A stretch of DNA of 64,000 nt from Acidimicrobiia bacterium (lineage in GTDB: Bacteria; Actinomycetota; Acidimicrobiia; Spongiisociales; UBA5794): assembly GCA_036396535.1 (NCBI GenBank), contig DASWKR010000047.1, positions 1-64,000 of the forward strand. Direction: 5' to 3'. The position numbers and the translations under genes are program-made. Shown piece after piece: positions 14,562-23,827 of this stretch. The notes below the pieces were generated by a model, which worked only from the letters and a program-made list of their open reading frames with translations, searched no databases and was not told the DNA's origin. Position 1 is the stretch's first letter. Each line of letters opens with the position of its first letter.

Positions 14562-16325
14562 ATGTCGCTCCTCACCGAACTCAGCGAGATGCTCGGCAAC
14601 GCCTTCGCCGCCGGCGGGCTCGACAGCGCCCTCGGCGACGTCGTGGTCTCGAACCGGCCGGACCTGGCGCAGTTCCAGTGCAATGGGGCTCTTGCCGGCG
14701 CCAAAGCGGTCGGCCGCAGTCCCCGAGACGTCGCCGCCGACGTGGTTGCCGCCATCCCACGAGACGCCCCATTCGCCTCAGTCGAGATCGCCGGACCCGG
14801 GTTCATCAACCTCACCCTCGACGACGCCTTCCTCGGCGCCCACTCCGAGACGAGGCGAGGCGACATCCGTGTCGGCCTCCCCACTCCCGCGCCGCGGCGG
14901 ATCCTGGTCGACTACGGGGGGCCGAACGTCGCCAAGGAGCTCCATGTCGGGCACCTGCGTCCCGCCATCATCGGCGAGAGCGTCAAGAGGGCGCTGCGCT
15001 ACTTGGGACACGACGTCGTCGGTGACGTGCACCTCGGTGACTGGGGTGCCCCGATGGGCCAGCTCATCGCCGAGCTCGAAGAGCGTCACCCGGATCTCCC
15101 GTACTTCGATGCCGCTTCTTCGGGCCCGTATCCGGCCGAGTCGCCGGTGACGACGGCCGAGCTCAACGAGGTCTATCCGGTGGCGTCCCGCAAGGCCAAG
15201 GACGATCCGGAGCGGGCCGCCGCCGCCAGAACGGCGACGGTCGAGCTCCAGGCGGGCCGGCCGGGGTATCGAGCATTGTGGGAGCACATCAGGCGCGTCT
15301 CGATCGATGACATGCGCCGCGTCTACGACATGCTCGAGGTCGTCTTCGAGCTGTGGCATGGCGAGAGCCGGGTTCACGACCGGATCGCGCCGATGATCGA
15401 GCGGCTCGTGAGCTCCGGCGTCGCCGTGGCGAGCGACGGCGCCGTCGTCGTCCACGTTGCCGAGCCGAACGACAACAGGGAGATTCCACCACTCATGCTC
15501 GTCACGTCGGCGGGCGGGTACACCTACGGCACGACCGACCTGGCGACCGTCGACGAGAGGGTGGGCGATCTCGCAGAGGAGGAGGTCGTCTACGTCGTCG
15601 ACGCCCGCCAGTCGCTCCACTTCGAGCAGGTGTTCCGTGCCGCCCGCAAGGGGGGGATCGCCGGACCGGACACCGTCCTCGAGCACGCCCCGTTCGGGAC
15701 GGTCAACGGACCCGGCGGCACGCCGTTGCGAACGAGGGAAGGAGATCTGCCGCTGCTGCGCGACCTCATCGCCGAGGCGATCGCCGGGGCCCGCCGCAGG
15801 CTCGACGACAACGAGCTGGCCCTCGGCTACCCCGGCGCCGAGCGGGACCTCATCGCCGAGCTGGTGGGCGTGGCCGCCTTGAAGTACGGCGACCTGCAGA
15901 ACCACAGGACGAGCGACTACGTCTTCGACCTGGAGCGCTTCTCCGAGCTGCTCGGGAAGACGGGGCCGTACCTCCTCTACGGGGCGGTACGGATCAAGTC
16001 GATCATGCGTGAGGCAGCCGAGCGTGGACTGACGGCTGGTCCGATCCTCGCCGCGGTGCACCCTCGGGACAGGGCGCTCATGCTCGAGCTGGCACGATTC
16101 CCGGAGGTGATCGACCGGGCCGCCGCCCAGCGGGCTCCCAACCACCTCGCCGAATACGCATACGACGTGGTCGCCGCCTTCAGCCGCTTCTACGAGGCGT
16201 GCCACATCCTGCGCGAGGAAGACCCGGCCATCCAGTCGTCGTGGCTCGGGCTCGTGGCGTCGACGCTCGACCACATCGAGACGCTCCTCGACCTGCTGGC
16301 GATCCGCATCCCGGAGCGCATGTGA
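14562..16325 (+). CDS. argS: Arginyl-tRNA synthetase
   Basis: This 587-residue class I aminoacyl-tRNA synthetase attaches Arg to tRNA-Arg. The N-terminal Arg-specific domain (about 1-100) includes EIAGPGFINLTLDD. The catalytic domain begins VDYGGPNVAKELHVGHLRPA, where HVGH is the HIGH motif. FEQVFRAARKGG and GTVNGPGGTPLRTREGD follow, the latter standing at the KMSKS position and lacking a canonical KMSKS, as in many ArgRS. The anticodon-binding helical domain at the C-terminus has YAYDVVAAFSRFYEACHILR and ends in a typical Met. Length is normal. The last bases overlap the GTG of lysA. Confidence 0.97.
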   Translation: MSLLTELSEMLGNAFAAGGLDSALGDVVVSNRPDLAQFQCNGALAGAKAVGRSPRDVAADVVAAIPRDAPFASVEIAGPGFINLTLDDAFLGAHSETRRGDIRVGLPTPAPRRILVDYGGPNVAKELHVGHLRPAIIGESVKRALRYLGHDVVGDVHLGDWGAPMGQLIAELEERHPDLPYFDAASSGPYPAESPVTTAELNEVYPVASRKAKDDPERAAAARTATVELQAGRPGYRALWEHIRRVSIDDMRRVYDMLEVVFELWHGESRVHDRIAPMIERLVSSGVAVASDGAVVVHVAEPNDNREIPPLMLVTSAGGYTYGTTDLATVDERVGDLAEEEVVYVVDARQSLHFEQVFRAARKGGIAGPDTVLEHAPFGTVNGPGGTPLRTREGDLPLLRDLIAEAIAGARRRLDDNELALGYPGAERDLIAELVGVAALKYGDLQNHRTSDYVFDLERFSELLGKTGPYLLYGAVRIKSIMREAAERGLTAGPILAAVHPRDRALMLELARFPEVIDRAAAQRAPNHLAEYAYDVVAAFSRFYEACHILREEDPAIQSSWLGLVASTLDHIETLLDLLAIRIPERM

Positions 16326-17590
16326 CGGCGCTCCCGGCCGCCTTGCTCCCGGACTCGGCTGAGATCGACGCCGACGGGTCGCTGTCGATCGGCGGCTGCG
16401 ACGTCATCGAGCTCGCCGGTGAGTTCGGGACACCGCTCTTCGTGTACGACGAGGACCACCTCAGGGCCCGGTGCCGGGAAGCCGTGGCCGGTTTCGGACC
16501 GGGCGTGGCGTACGCGACGAAGGCGTTCCTGTGCAAGGCGATGGCGACACTCGCCTCCGACGAGGGGATGCACCTCGACGTGGCGACGGGCGGGGAGCTG
16601 CACGTGGCGCTCAGTGCCGGAGTACCTGCCGAGCGGCTCGTGCTCCACGGCAACAACAAGTCTCTCCTCGAGCTGCGCCTCGCACTCGAGGCGGGGGTGG
16701 GGCGCGTCGTCGTGGACTCGTTCGACGAGCTCGACAGGATCGAGGAGCTCGTCGCGGGTGGCGCAGCGGCTCCCAATGTGCTCGTGAGGGTCACCCCCGG
16801 CGTGGAGGCACACACCCACGAGTACCTGCAGACCGGCGTCGCCGACTCGAAGTTCGGCTTCGGTGTCGCTTCGGGCGACGCCGCCGCGGCGCTGAAGCGC
16901 GCCGCCGCCAGCGGGCACATGGAGCTCGTCGGCATCCACGCCCACATCGGCAGCCAGGTGTTCGTGGTCGAGTCCTTCGTGAAGGTCGTCGGCGTGCTGG
17001 CCCCACTCGTGAAGGAGTCGGGTGTCGCCGAGCTCTCGATCGGCGGGGGACTCGGGGTCGCATACGTCACCGGCGAGTCGGCCCCGACCATCACCGAGTG
17101 GGCCGGCTCCGTGAAGGCGGCGTGCCACGACGCCGGCATCGGCGCCACCGTGACTGCCGAGCCCGGCAGGGCGATCGTCGCCCAGGCTGCGATCACCCTC
17201 TACCGGGTCGGGACGATCAAGCGCATCCCGGGGGTTCGCACGTACCTGGCAGTCGACGGCGGGATGAGCGACAACCCGCGGCCGGTCCTGTACGGGAGTG
17301 GATACGAGGCATTCCTGCCGCGGGCCACACAGGCGTCCCGAGACCTCGCGGTTCGCGTCGTCGGCAAGCACTGCGAGTCGGGGGACGTGATCGTCTCCGA
17401 CGCCGCAGTGCCCAGCGACGTGGTGGTCGGCGACGTGCTGGCGACGCCGGTGACCGGAGCGTACGGCCACTCCATGGGCTCGAACTACAACATGGTGCTG
17501 CGCCCCGCAGTCGTCTTCGCACGCCGCGGAGACGCCCGTCTCGTCGTCCGGCGTGAGACCTACGAGGACCTGGTTCGACGCGACGTCTGA
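16322..17590 (+). CDS. lysA: Diaminopimelate decarboxylase
   Basis: This 422-residue PLP enzyme converts meso-diaminopimelate to lysine, the last step of the pathway. Visible features are GTPLFVYDEDHLRARCREA, the PLP-binding Lys in AYATKAFLCKAM (K67), HGNNKS, VDSFDELDRIE, GIHAHIGSQV, the glycine loop SIGGGLGV, EPGRAIVAQ (PLP phosphate and substrate contact), and the active-site Cys region KHCESGDVI plus GAYGHSM near the C-terminus. GTG at 16322 overlaps the argS stop by four bases (GTGA). Hom and thrC follow after an antisense MOSC gene, forming an aspartate-family amino-acid cluster. Confidence 0.96.
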   Translation: MTALPAALLPDSAEIDADGSLSIGGCDVIELAGEFGTPLFVYDEDHLRARCREAVAGFGPGVAYATKAFLCKAMATLASDEGMHLDVATGGELHVALSAGVPAERLVLHGNNKSLLELRLALEAGVGRVVVDSFDELDRIEELVAGGAAAPNVLVRVTPGVEAHTHEYLQTGVADSKFGFGVASGDAAAALKRAAASGHMELVGIHAHIGSQVFVVESFVKVVGVLAPLVKESGVAELSIGGGLGVAYVTGESAPTITEWAGSVKAACHDAGIGATVTAEPGRAIVAQAAITLYRVGTIKRIPGVRTYLAVDGGMSDNPRPVLYGSGYEAFLPRATQASRDLAVRVVGKHCESGDVIVSDAAVPSDVVVGDVLATPVTGAYGHSMGSNYNMVLRPAVVFARRGDARLVVRRETYEDLVRRDV

Positions 17591-17646
17591 CGGCGGGACT
17601 CGGAGGGCGCGGCGCCCATGAGCGGGGTCGAGGGCCGCCGTCGCCG

Positions 17647-18117
17647 CTAGCCGACGATCTCGACCCGGTCGCCCGCCTCGACCATCCCGGCTGTGATCAC
17701 CTTGGCGTACCAGCGGCTCGAGCCCGGGTGACGGTCCTCGGCCATCCGTCTGAAGTCGCCGCCGACGAACCACGCTGCGTTCTTGGAGCACGGCTCGGTG
17801 ACCCCGGTGACCTCCAGCTCGACGTCACGGCCGACCTTCAGTCGGGCTCCGATCCCGATGAGTCCCCAGTCGATGCCCGCCATCGTGAGGTTCTCACCGG
17901 CGCTGCCGGGCTCGATCGGGTGGCCCTCGGCCTGGAGCGCCTCGATGACCTCCAGTGAGTACAGGCAGAGCGCCTGGTCCGGCGACCCGTGGTGGACTCT
18001 GTCTGCCTGGCGATCGCCGACCACTCCGCGGTAGCCGATCTCGGCGATCGGGATGGGGAGCTTGGGGACGCCCCCGTCGGACGTGTTGACCTGGTGAATC
18101 GATCCGAGGCGCGACAT
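17647..18117 (-). CDS. MOSC-domain protein
   Basis: This 156-residue stand-alone MOSC domain (molybdenum cofactor sulfurase C-terminal type) has GVVGDRQADRVHHGSPDQAL, LYSLEVIEALQ, PGSAGENLTMAGIDWGLIGI and VTEPCSKNAAWF, which contains the conserved Cys expected to carry the sulfur or bind the cofactor. The family relates to Moco sulfuration and to YiiM-type molybdoenzymes acting on N-hydroxylated compounds. It sits antisense between lysA and hom. No molybdenum genes are nearby, so its partner is unknown. Confidence 0.88.
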   Translation of the reverse strand: MSRLGSIHQVNTSDGGVPKLPIPIAEIGYRGVVGDRQADRVHHGSPDQALCLYSLEVIEALQAEGHPIEPGSAGENLTMAGIDWGLIGIGARLKVGRDVELEVTGVTEPCSKNAAWFVGGDFRRMAEDRHPGSSRWYAKVITAGMVEAGDRVEIVG

Positions 18118-18231
18118 TGACGGGATCGTAGGGGGAGAGACCCGCCGCAGAGGCGCTCCCGCCGTGCCGGCCGACGGTTGGAAGGCGTCGGGTGCCGGGA
18201 GCCGGCGGGTGCCGCTCTACCATCCCGCCTC

Positions 18232-19521
18232 ATGGAAACAACGGTAGGGATAGGCATCCTCGGAGCAGGGACCGTTGGGGGAACCGTGATACGGCGCCTC
18301 GTGGAGGATGGGGCGGCGATCCGCGCCAAGACCGGGCTCGATCTCCAAGTGAGGCGGGTGGCGGTGCGCGATGCCGCCAAGCGGCGCCAATTCTCGGTCC
18401 CGGACGGGGTGCTCGTCGCCGATCCCTCTGTCGTCGTCGACGATCCGGACGTGCAGCTCGTCGTCGAGGTCATGGGAGGCCGCCACCCTGCCGGGGACCT
18501 CGTGTTGAGGGCACTCGACTCCGGCAAGCCGGTGGTGACGGCCAACAAGGAGTTGATCGCCGCCAGGGGCCCCGAGCTCATCGCCGCCGCCGAGTCGCGC
18601 GGCGTCCCACTTCTGTTCGAGGCGGCGGTTGGAGGCGGCATCCCCATCATCCGGCCGCTCACCGAGACACTGGCGGGCGAGCAGGTCGAGCGAGTGCTCG
18701 GGATCGTCAACGGCACCACGAACTTCATCCTGACGCGCATGGCCGAGGAGGGGCAGGGCTACGAGGATGCCCTCGCAGAAGCCAAGCAGCTCGGTTACGC
18801 CGAGCCGGATCCGACCGCGGACGTCTCTGGTGCCGACGCGGCCGCCAAGGCCGCCATCTTGGCGTCGCTCGCATTCGGGACCTGGGTGGGCATCGGCGAC
18901 GTCCGCTTCGAGGGCATCGAGGACCTGGCGCCCGCCGACTTCACCTTCGCTCGAGGAGCCGGCTTCGCCATCAAGTTGCTCGCGGTGGCGGAGAAGTCCG
19001 CCGACGGCATCTGCGCCAGGGTCCACCCGGCGATGCTCCCCGCCTCGCATCCGCTCGCCGCCATCCGCGGCGCGACGAATGCGATCTTCATCGAAGGCCC
19101 GTCCGTCGGCCAGCTGCTGTTCGCGGGGCCCGGCGCGGGGGGCGAACCGACGGCGACCGCGGTGCTCGGCGACGTCATCGACGCCTCGCGAGAGCTGCTC
19201 GCCGGTGCCCAAGTTGCCCCGCGGATCCAATTCTCGCCCGGCCGACTCATCGACTTCGGTGAGGTCGAGACGCAGTGGTACGTGCGGTTCGAGGTGGACG
19301 ACAAGCCGGGGGTGCTCGCCCAGATCGCAGGCGAGTTCGGCAAGGCGGACGTGTCCATCAAGTCGGTGTGGCAGGACGGGCTCGGCAGCGAGGCCAGGCT
19401 CCTCATCGTCACCCATTCCGCCCCCGAGCATCGGCAGCGCATGGCAGTCGACGCGGTGCGCGGCCTGGCGGCGGTCCGCTCTGTCGGTTCGATCATCCGC
19501 GTCGAGACGCTGGGGGACTGA
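18232..19521 (+). CDS. hom: Homoserine dehydrogenase
   Basis: This 429-residue enzyme reduces aspartate semialdehyde to homoserine. The NAD(P)-binding domain starts GIGILGAGTVGGTVI, followed by EVMGGRHPAGDLVLRAL, VVTANKELIA (catalytic-region Lys), the signature LFEAAVGGGIPIIRPL and GIVNGTTNFILTRM. DPTADVSGADAAAKAAILA carries the catalytic Asp/Lys region. A C-terminal ACT domain (about 350-429; YVRFEVDDKPGVLAQIAGEF) indicates feedback control, usually by threonine. A TACCAT box (18218-18223) lies 8 nt before the ATG, suggesting a leaderless transcript that starts the hom-thrC unit. thrB is not adjacent. Confidence 0.96.
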   Translation: METTVGIGILGAGTVGGTVIRRLVEDGAAIRAKTGLDLQVRRVAVRDAAKRRQFSVPDGVLVADPSVVVDDPDVQLVVEVMGGRHPAGDLVLRALDSGKPVVTANKELIAARGPELIAAAESRGVPLLFEAAVGGGIPIIRPLTETLAGEQVERVLGIVNGTTNFILTRMAEEGQGYEDALAEAKQLGYAEPDPTADVSGADAAAKAAILASLAFGTWVGIGDVRFEGIEDLAPADFTFARGAGFAIKLLAVAEKSADGICARVHPAMLPASHPLAAIRGATNAIFIEGPSVGQLLFAGPGAGGEPTATAVLGDVIDASRELLAGAQVAPRIQFSPGRLIDFGEVETQWYVRFEVDDKPGVLAQIAGEFGKADVSIKSVWQDGLGSEARLLIVTHSAPEHRQRMAVDAVRGLAAVRSVGSIIRVETLGD

Positions 19522-19524
19522 CCG

Positions 19525-20547
19525 GTGCAGTGGCGCGGCCTCATCGAGGCATACCGCGACAGGCTGTCCGTCTCCGACGCCACCCCCGTGGTCACGCTCA
19601 ACGAGGGCAACACCCCTCTCGTCCCGGCCATCCGCCTCTCCGAGATGGTCGACCGCCCGCTGTCATTGAAGTTCGACGGCGCCAACCCGACTGGTTCGTT
19701 CAAGGACAGAGGGATGACCATGGCCGTGTCCAAGGCCCTCGAGGCGGGGGCGACCGCCGTGGCGTGCGCTTCGACCGGCAACACGTCGGCGTCGGCGGCG
19801 GCCTATGCGGCCCGGGCCGGGATCAGATGCATCGTGGTGCTCCCGGCCGGCAAGATCGCCCGGGGCAAGCTCGCCCAAGCCGTCGCCCATGGAGCGACCG
19901 TGGTCCCGATCGACGGCAATTTCGACGATGCCCTGGCGCTCGTGAGACAGCTCACGGAGGAGCACGACGTCGTGCTCGTCAACTCGATCAACCCTCACAG
20001 GATCGAGGGCCAGCAGACAGCGGCCTGGGAGATCATCGACCAGCTCGGGGAGGCACCCGCGGTGCATGCGCTGCCCGTCGGCAATGCAGGCAACATCACC
20101 GCCCATTGGAAGGGCTACCGCGCCGTTGAAGAGGCCCCCGTGATGTGGGGCTTCCAAGCGGCCGGGGCGGCACCCCTCGTCCTGGGAGAGATCGTCGACG
20201 AGCCCGAGACGGTCGCCACCGCCATCCGCATCGGCAACCCGGCGTCATGGGAAGGTGCCATCGCGGCCCGCGACGAGTCCGGCGGGCGCATCGAGGCAGT
20301 CACTGACGAGGAGATCCTCGAGGCGTACCGGCTCGTTGCGTCGACCGAGGGCATCTTCTGCGAGCCGGCTTCTGCCGCCTCGATCGCAGGTGTGCTCAAG
20401 TTCAAGGAGCACCTCCCGGCGGGTCGAGTCGTCTGCACCCTGACGGGCCACGGCCTGAAGGACCCCGACGTCGCGACGGCGACGTTCCCGGACCTTCGGC
20501 CGATCCCACCGCGTCTCGACGCCGTCACCGACTTCGTCGGCCTGTGA
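19525..20547 (+). CDS. thrC: Threonine synthase
   Basis: This 340-residue fold-type II PLP enzyme converts O-phosphohomoserine to threonine. The PLP Lys is K60 in [15 protein letters not shown]. Also visible are [20 protein letters not shown], the glycine-rich phosphate loop [32 protein letters not shown] and [12 protein letters not shown] near the C-terminus. GTG at 19525 lies 3 nt after the hom stop, so the two are co-transcribed. Length fits the short actinobacterial class. It ends convergently with the frameshifted zinc-ribbon gene 3 nt away. Confidence 0.96.
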   Translation: MQWRGLIEAYRDRLSVSDATPVVTLNEGNTPLVPAIRLSEMVDRPLSLKFDGANPTGSFKDRGMTMAVSKALEAGATAVACASTGNTSASAAAYAARAGIRCIVVLPAGKIARGKLAQAVAHGATVVPIDGNFDDALALVRQLTEEHDVVLVNSINPHRIEGQQTAAWEIIDQLGEAPAVHALPVGNAGNITAHWKGYRAVEEAPVMWGFQAAGAAPLVLGEIVDEPETVATAIRIGNPASWEGAIAARDESGGRIEAVTDEEILEAYRLVASTEGIFCEPASAASIAGVLKFKEHLPAGRVVCTLTGHGLKDPDVATATFPDLRPIPPRLDAVTDFVGL

Positions 20548-20550
20548 GTC

Positions 20551-20831
20551 TCAGCGGGGCAAGGTCTGCGGGTTGATGGTCCCGGGCGCCCCTTCGTCTT
20601 CGAGCACTTCGACGGCTTCCTCACGGGCGTCGTGCGTCGAGGCGTCGAGCTCGTCGTCTTCGTCGTCCGGGACGTTGTGGTCGCCATCGGGGCGTCTCCG
20701 AAGTCGACGATCGGCTCTCGCGTCGAACCGCACCGGCAGCGGTAATCGTCGGAGCGCCGCCGCCATTCGTCGTGGCCGACGCGACGCCCGCACTCGGGAC
20801 AGACGAGCTGCTCGGGGGTGTGCGCCGTCAC
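20551..20831 (-). pseudogene. Small zinc-ribbon protein gene with a one-base frameshift
   Basis: The GTG at 20831 has AGAGGAGG 7 nt upstream. The first 47 or so codons encode a zinc ribbon (LVCPECGRRVGHDEW, then YRCRCGSTREPIVDFGDAP). After the C4 run at 20692-20689 the original frame becomes low-complexity, while the -1 frame continues with an acidic tail (DGDHNVPDDEDDELDAS, then VEVLEDEGAPG) to a stop at 20551. One extra C in the run would give an intact 93-residue protein. It is either a sequencing/assembly error, a real mutation, or programmed frameshifting. The two CxxC-type pairs suggest zinc binding; function unknown. Confidence 0.6.
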
Positions 20832-20960
20832 CGGGATCCTCCTCTGTCGAGCCCGTCCCATACCCGAGTGGCTGCCGTCCGACACCTGAGAGGATGCCGT
20901 CCAAGTACCGGTCGGATCGCGAATCGCTAAGTCCCGAGCGTCGGTTGGCCGATCCTGTTC

Positions 20961-20988
20961 TTGCGAAGTTCCGGAGCGGAATTACAAT
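20961..20988 (+). promoter_or_regulatory. Probable housekeeping promoter for rho, with a ~150-nt leader
   Basis: TTGCGA (20961-20966), a 16-nt spacer and TACAAT (20983-20988) form a good sigma-70-type promoter in the 316-nt gap before rho (20832-21147). It would give a leader of roughly 150 nt. Long rho leaders are autoregulated in other bacteria. No other gene is seen in this gap. Confidence 0.6.
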
Positions 20989-21147
20989 GCCATCCGGATC
21001 GTTATCCGTTCCCCCACTCCCAGCAGGGCGCGACCCGTCTTGCCGCCGGTCCCGGGGAACTCCACAGGCCCGCAGGATGCCATGTTTCACTTCATGGCGC
21101 CGAGACGGACAGCGGTCACTTCACCGCCGAAAGGGGCATCACTGGAC

Positions 21148-22566
21148 ATGACCACACGAGCCAGACTCCAGGAGCTCGGCCTCGACGAACTGCGCGAGAT
21201 GGCCGACAAGGTCGAAGTCGAACACGACGGATTGCAGAAGTCGAAGCTCATCGCGGCGATCGTCGAGTCGGAGAAGTTCGACGCCACGATGGTGCCCGAA
21301 CCCGCCGAGACCACGAACGGCGAGCCATCGGAGGCGAGCCCCCGCGAGGACGGGGACGACGACGATCAGGACTCCCGCCAGGGTGGGAGCCGCAACCGGC
21401 GCCGCCGGCGCGGCCGCAGCGGGCAGCAGGAGCAGGTCGACGAAGGCGAGCTAGAGGTTCGCGAAGGCATCCTCGACATCCTCCCCGAGGGCTATGGGTT
21501 CCTTCGGTGCACCGGGTACCTGCCGGGGGAGAAGGACGTCTACGTTTCGGCGAACCTCGTGCGCAAGCACCGGCTCCGCAAGGGAGACATCTGCTCCGGC
21601 CCGATTCGCCCCGCCAGGGCCCAGGAGAAGTTCCCTGCGCTCGTGCGGGTCGTGACGGTCAACGGGGTGGATCCCGCAGAGGCGATGGACCGTAGGAAGT
21701 TCGCCAACCTGACGCCGCTGTTCCCAGATCAGCGCCTCCGGCTCGAGGTGGACGGCCAGTCGGGCCACATCCTCCCCAGGATCATCGACCTCATCGCCCC
21801 GATCGGAAAGGGCCAGCGCGGGCTCATCGTCTCGCCGCCGAAGGCCGGCAAGACGACCGTGCTCAAGGAGGTCGCCAACTCGATCACGGCCAACAACCCG
21901 GAGTGCCACCTGATGGTCGTGCTCGTCGACGAGCGGCCGGAAGAGGTCACCGACATGCAGCGCTCGGTGAAGGGCGAGGTCATCTTCTCGACCTTCGACC
22001 GGCCTGCCGAGGAGCACACCCAGGTCTCGGAGCTCGCCATCGAGCGGGCGAAGCGGCTCGTCGAGATGGGCACAGACGTGGTGATCCTGCTGGACTCGAT
22101 CACCCGCCTCGCCAGGGCTCACAACCTGGCGACTCCGGCGAGCGGCCGCATCCTCTCCGGTGGTGTCGACTCAACCGCCCTCTACCCGCCGAAGCGATTC
22201 TTCGGCGCGGCGCGCAACATCGAAGAAGGCGGCAGCCTCACCATCCTGGGTACCGCACTCGTCGAGACCGGATCACGGATGGACGAGGTCATCTTCGAGG
22301 AGTTCAAGGGGACGGGAAACATGGAGCTGCGTCTCGATAGGAAGCTGGCGGACAAGCGGATCTATCCGGCGATCGACATCGAAGCTTCGGGAACACGCCG
22401 AGAGGAGCTGCTGTTCGAGAGGGACGAGCTCCAGGAGGTGTGGAAGCTGCGCAGGGTGCTCCTCGCCCTCGAGTCCGGCGCCGCTCTCGAGCTGCTCATC
22501 GACCGCTTGAAGAGCACGAAGTCGAACGTCGAGTTCCTGCTGAGCGTGGCGAAGAGCGGCCAGTAG
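21148..22566 (+). CDS. rho: Transcription termination factor Rho
   Basis: This 472-residue RNA-dependent ATPase/helicase ends Rho-dependent transcription. The N-terminal Rho-N/SAP helix region ([20 protein letters not shown]) is followed by a charged disordered insert (about 55-100) with an acidic run and the Arg-rich [10 protein letters not shown], typical of actinobacterial Rho. The cold-shock-like RNA-binding domain contains [20 protein letters not shown]. The ATPase core has [20 protein letters not shown] (Walker A), [30 protein letters not shown] (Walker B) and [23 protein letters not shown] at 21148 has AAGGGG about 12 nt upstream, so the exact start is slightly uncertain. Confidence 0.97.
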   Translation: MTTRARLQELGLDELREMADKVEVEHDGLQKSKLIAAIVESEKFDATMVPEPAETTNGEPSEASPREDGDDDDQDSRQGGSRNRRRRRGRSGQQEQVDEGELEVREGILDILPEGYGFLRCTGYLPGEKDVYVSANLVRKHRLRKGDICSGPIRPARAQEKFPALVRVVTVNGVDPAEAMDRRKFANLTPLFPDQRLRLEVDGQSGHILPRIIDLIAPIGKGQRGLIVSPPKAGKTTVLKEVANSITANNPECHLMVVLVDERPEEVTDMQRSVKGEVIFSTFDRPAEEHTQVSELAIERAKRLVEMGTDVVILLDSITRLARAHNLATPASGRILSGGVDSTALYPPKRFFGAARNIEEGGSLTILGTALVETGSRMDEVIFEEFKGTGNMELRLDRKLADKRIYPAIDIEASGTRREELLFERDELQEVWKLRRVLLALESGAALELLIDRLKSTKSNVEFLLSVAKSGQ

Positions 22567-22636
22567 CGGCGGCGCGCTACCGTCCCCGAGCTCGATCTGT
22601 CGAAGAGATCTCTGGAAGAGAAGGGAGCGATCCGCC

Positions 22637-22879
22637 GTGAAGGCCGACATCCATCCGAAGTACATCGAAGCCACGGTCACCTGCTCGTGCGGGAACACGT
22701 TCACGACGCAGTCGACACGGCCTGAGCTCCACGTCGAGCTCTGCAACGAGTGCCACCCGTTCTTCACCGGCAAGCAGAAGCTGGTCGACTCAGGTGGCCG
22801 CGTCGAGCGGTTCCGCAAGCGCTACGCCAAGATGGGCAAGGGCTCCGAGAACAGCGCGGCGGGTGAGTCGGAGGCCTGA
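22637..22879 (+). CDS. rpmE: 50S ribosomal protein L31 (zinc-binding form)
   Basis: This 80-residue protein starts [20 protein letters not shown] and has the zinc-ligand Cys of C+ type L31 (CSCGNTF and [15 protein letters not shown]). The tail is basic and then acidic. GTG start at 22637 with AGGGAG upstream. It lies 70 nt after rho and abuts DUF1385, in the standard actinobacterial order rho-rpmE-DUF1385-prfA. A zinc-bound L31 implies a zinc-independent paralogue could exist elsewhere, but none is in this window. Confidence 0.96.
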   Translation: MKADIHPKYIEATVTCSCGNTFTTQSTRPELHVELCNECHPFFTGKQKLVDSGGRVERFRKRYAKMGKGSENSAAGESEA

Positions 22880-23827
22880 TTGAGCCGATCACCCGGCGCA
22901 ACCGTCGGAGGCCAGGCGGTCATCGAGGGCGTGATGATGCGAGCCCCGACGGGCTGGGCCGTTGCCGTTCGCCGGCCCGACGGAACCATCGAGGCGAGGA
23001 GCGACGAGCTTCCTCGCCTCACGGCGCGTTCTAGGGCGGCCCGCATCCCGTTCATCCGCGGGGTCATGGTGCTCGGCGAGTCCCTCAGCCTCGGGTTCCG
23101 AGCACTGTCGTGGTCGGCGCAGATGTCGGGAGAGGAGGGCGAGGAGATCACCCGCGGCCAGACGATCGTGACGATGGTGGTCGGCGTCGCCTTCGCCCTC
23201 GCCCTATTCATCCTCGCTCCGGTGCTCGCCGCCGACTTCCTCAAGCGCTTCGTGAACGACTCCTCGCTCGGGTTCGTTGTGCTCGACGGGATCATCAGGC
23301 TGGTGTTGATCGTGATCTACATGCTGCTGATCTCCCGACTGAAGGAGATCCAGCGAGTCTTCATGTACCACGGAGCGGAGCACAAGACGATCCACGCCTA
23401 CGAAGCCGGCGACCCGCTGACGATCGACGCCATCCAGCGATACAGCCCTCGCCACCCTCGGTGCGGGACGTCGTTCATCATCATCGTGGGCATGGTTGCC
23501 TTCGTCGTCTTCCTCACGCTGGCGCCTCTGCCGCTGCTCCCACAGATCGGAGCGAGGATCGTCCTCATCCCGGTGATCGCCGGACTCTCGTACGAGGTCC
23601 TCAAGGCCGCCGCGACCAAGCAGTGGCTCCAATGGGCGAGCCGCCCGGGCATCTGGCTGCAGCGGATCACGACCTCCGAGCCCGAGGAGGACATGGTGCC
23701 CGTGGCCGTGACGAGCCTGCTGGCGGCGCTTTCCGAGGAGGAGCTCGCCGAGGTGCAGCAGCGCGGGCCGCTGGCGGACGGCGCCCTGGCGCCGGCCATG
23801 GCGGCTCGCGGAGCATCCGATGGATGA
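22880..23827 (+). CDS. DUF1385 family membrane protein (YqhQ-like)
   Basis: This 315-residue protein starts GATVGGQAVIEGVMMRAP, the DUF1385 hallmark. Three to five membrane segments follow (VTMVVGVAFALALFILAP, GIIRLVLIVIYMLLISRL, MVAFVVFLTLAPLPLLP), around the conserved soluble stretch FMYHGAEHKTIHAYEAGDPL, then RHPRCGTSFI. Function is unknown; the invariant His/Glu residues suggest metal binding or catalysis at the membrane. TTG start at 22880 directly follows the rpmE stop. The gene overlaps prfA by 8 nt, so it is part of the rho-prfA run. Confidence 0.85.
   Translation: MSRSPGATVGGQAVIEGVMMRAPTGWAVAVRRPDGTIEARSDELPRLTARSRAARIPFIRGVMVLGESLSLGFRALSWSAQMSGEEGEEITRGQTIVTMVVGVAFALALFILAPVLAADFLKRFVNDSSLGFVVLDGIIRLVLIVIYMLLISRLKEIQRVFMYHGAEHKTIHAYEAGDPLTIDAIQRYSPRHPRCGTSFIIIVGMVAFVVFLTLAPLPLLPQIGARIVLIPVIAGLSYEVLKAAATKQWLQWASRPGIWLQRITTSEPEEDMVPVAVTSLLAALSEEELAEVQQRGPLADGALAPAMAARGASDG

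Noticed and set aside
15700-15760. Missing KMSKS motif in argS as a sign of a defective enzyme
   Set aside because: Many ArgRS lack a canonical KMSKS; the rest of the catalytic and anticodon-binding domains is intact.
14778-16274. 498-residue minus-strand open frame opposite argS
   Set aside because: Exact antisense of a well-supported argS gene; high GC removes stops. No motifs.
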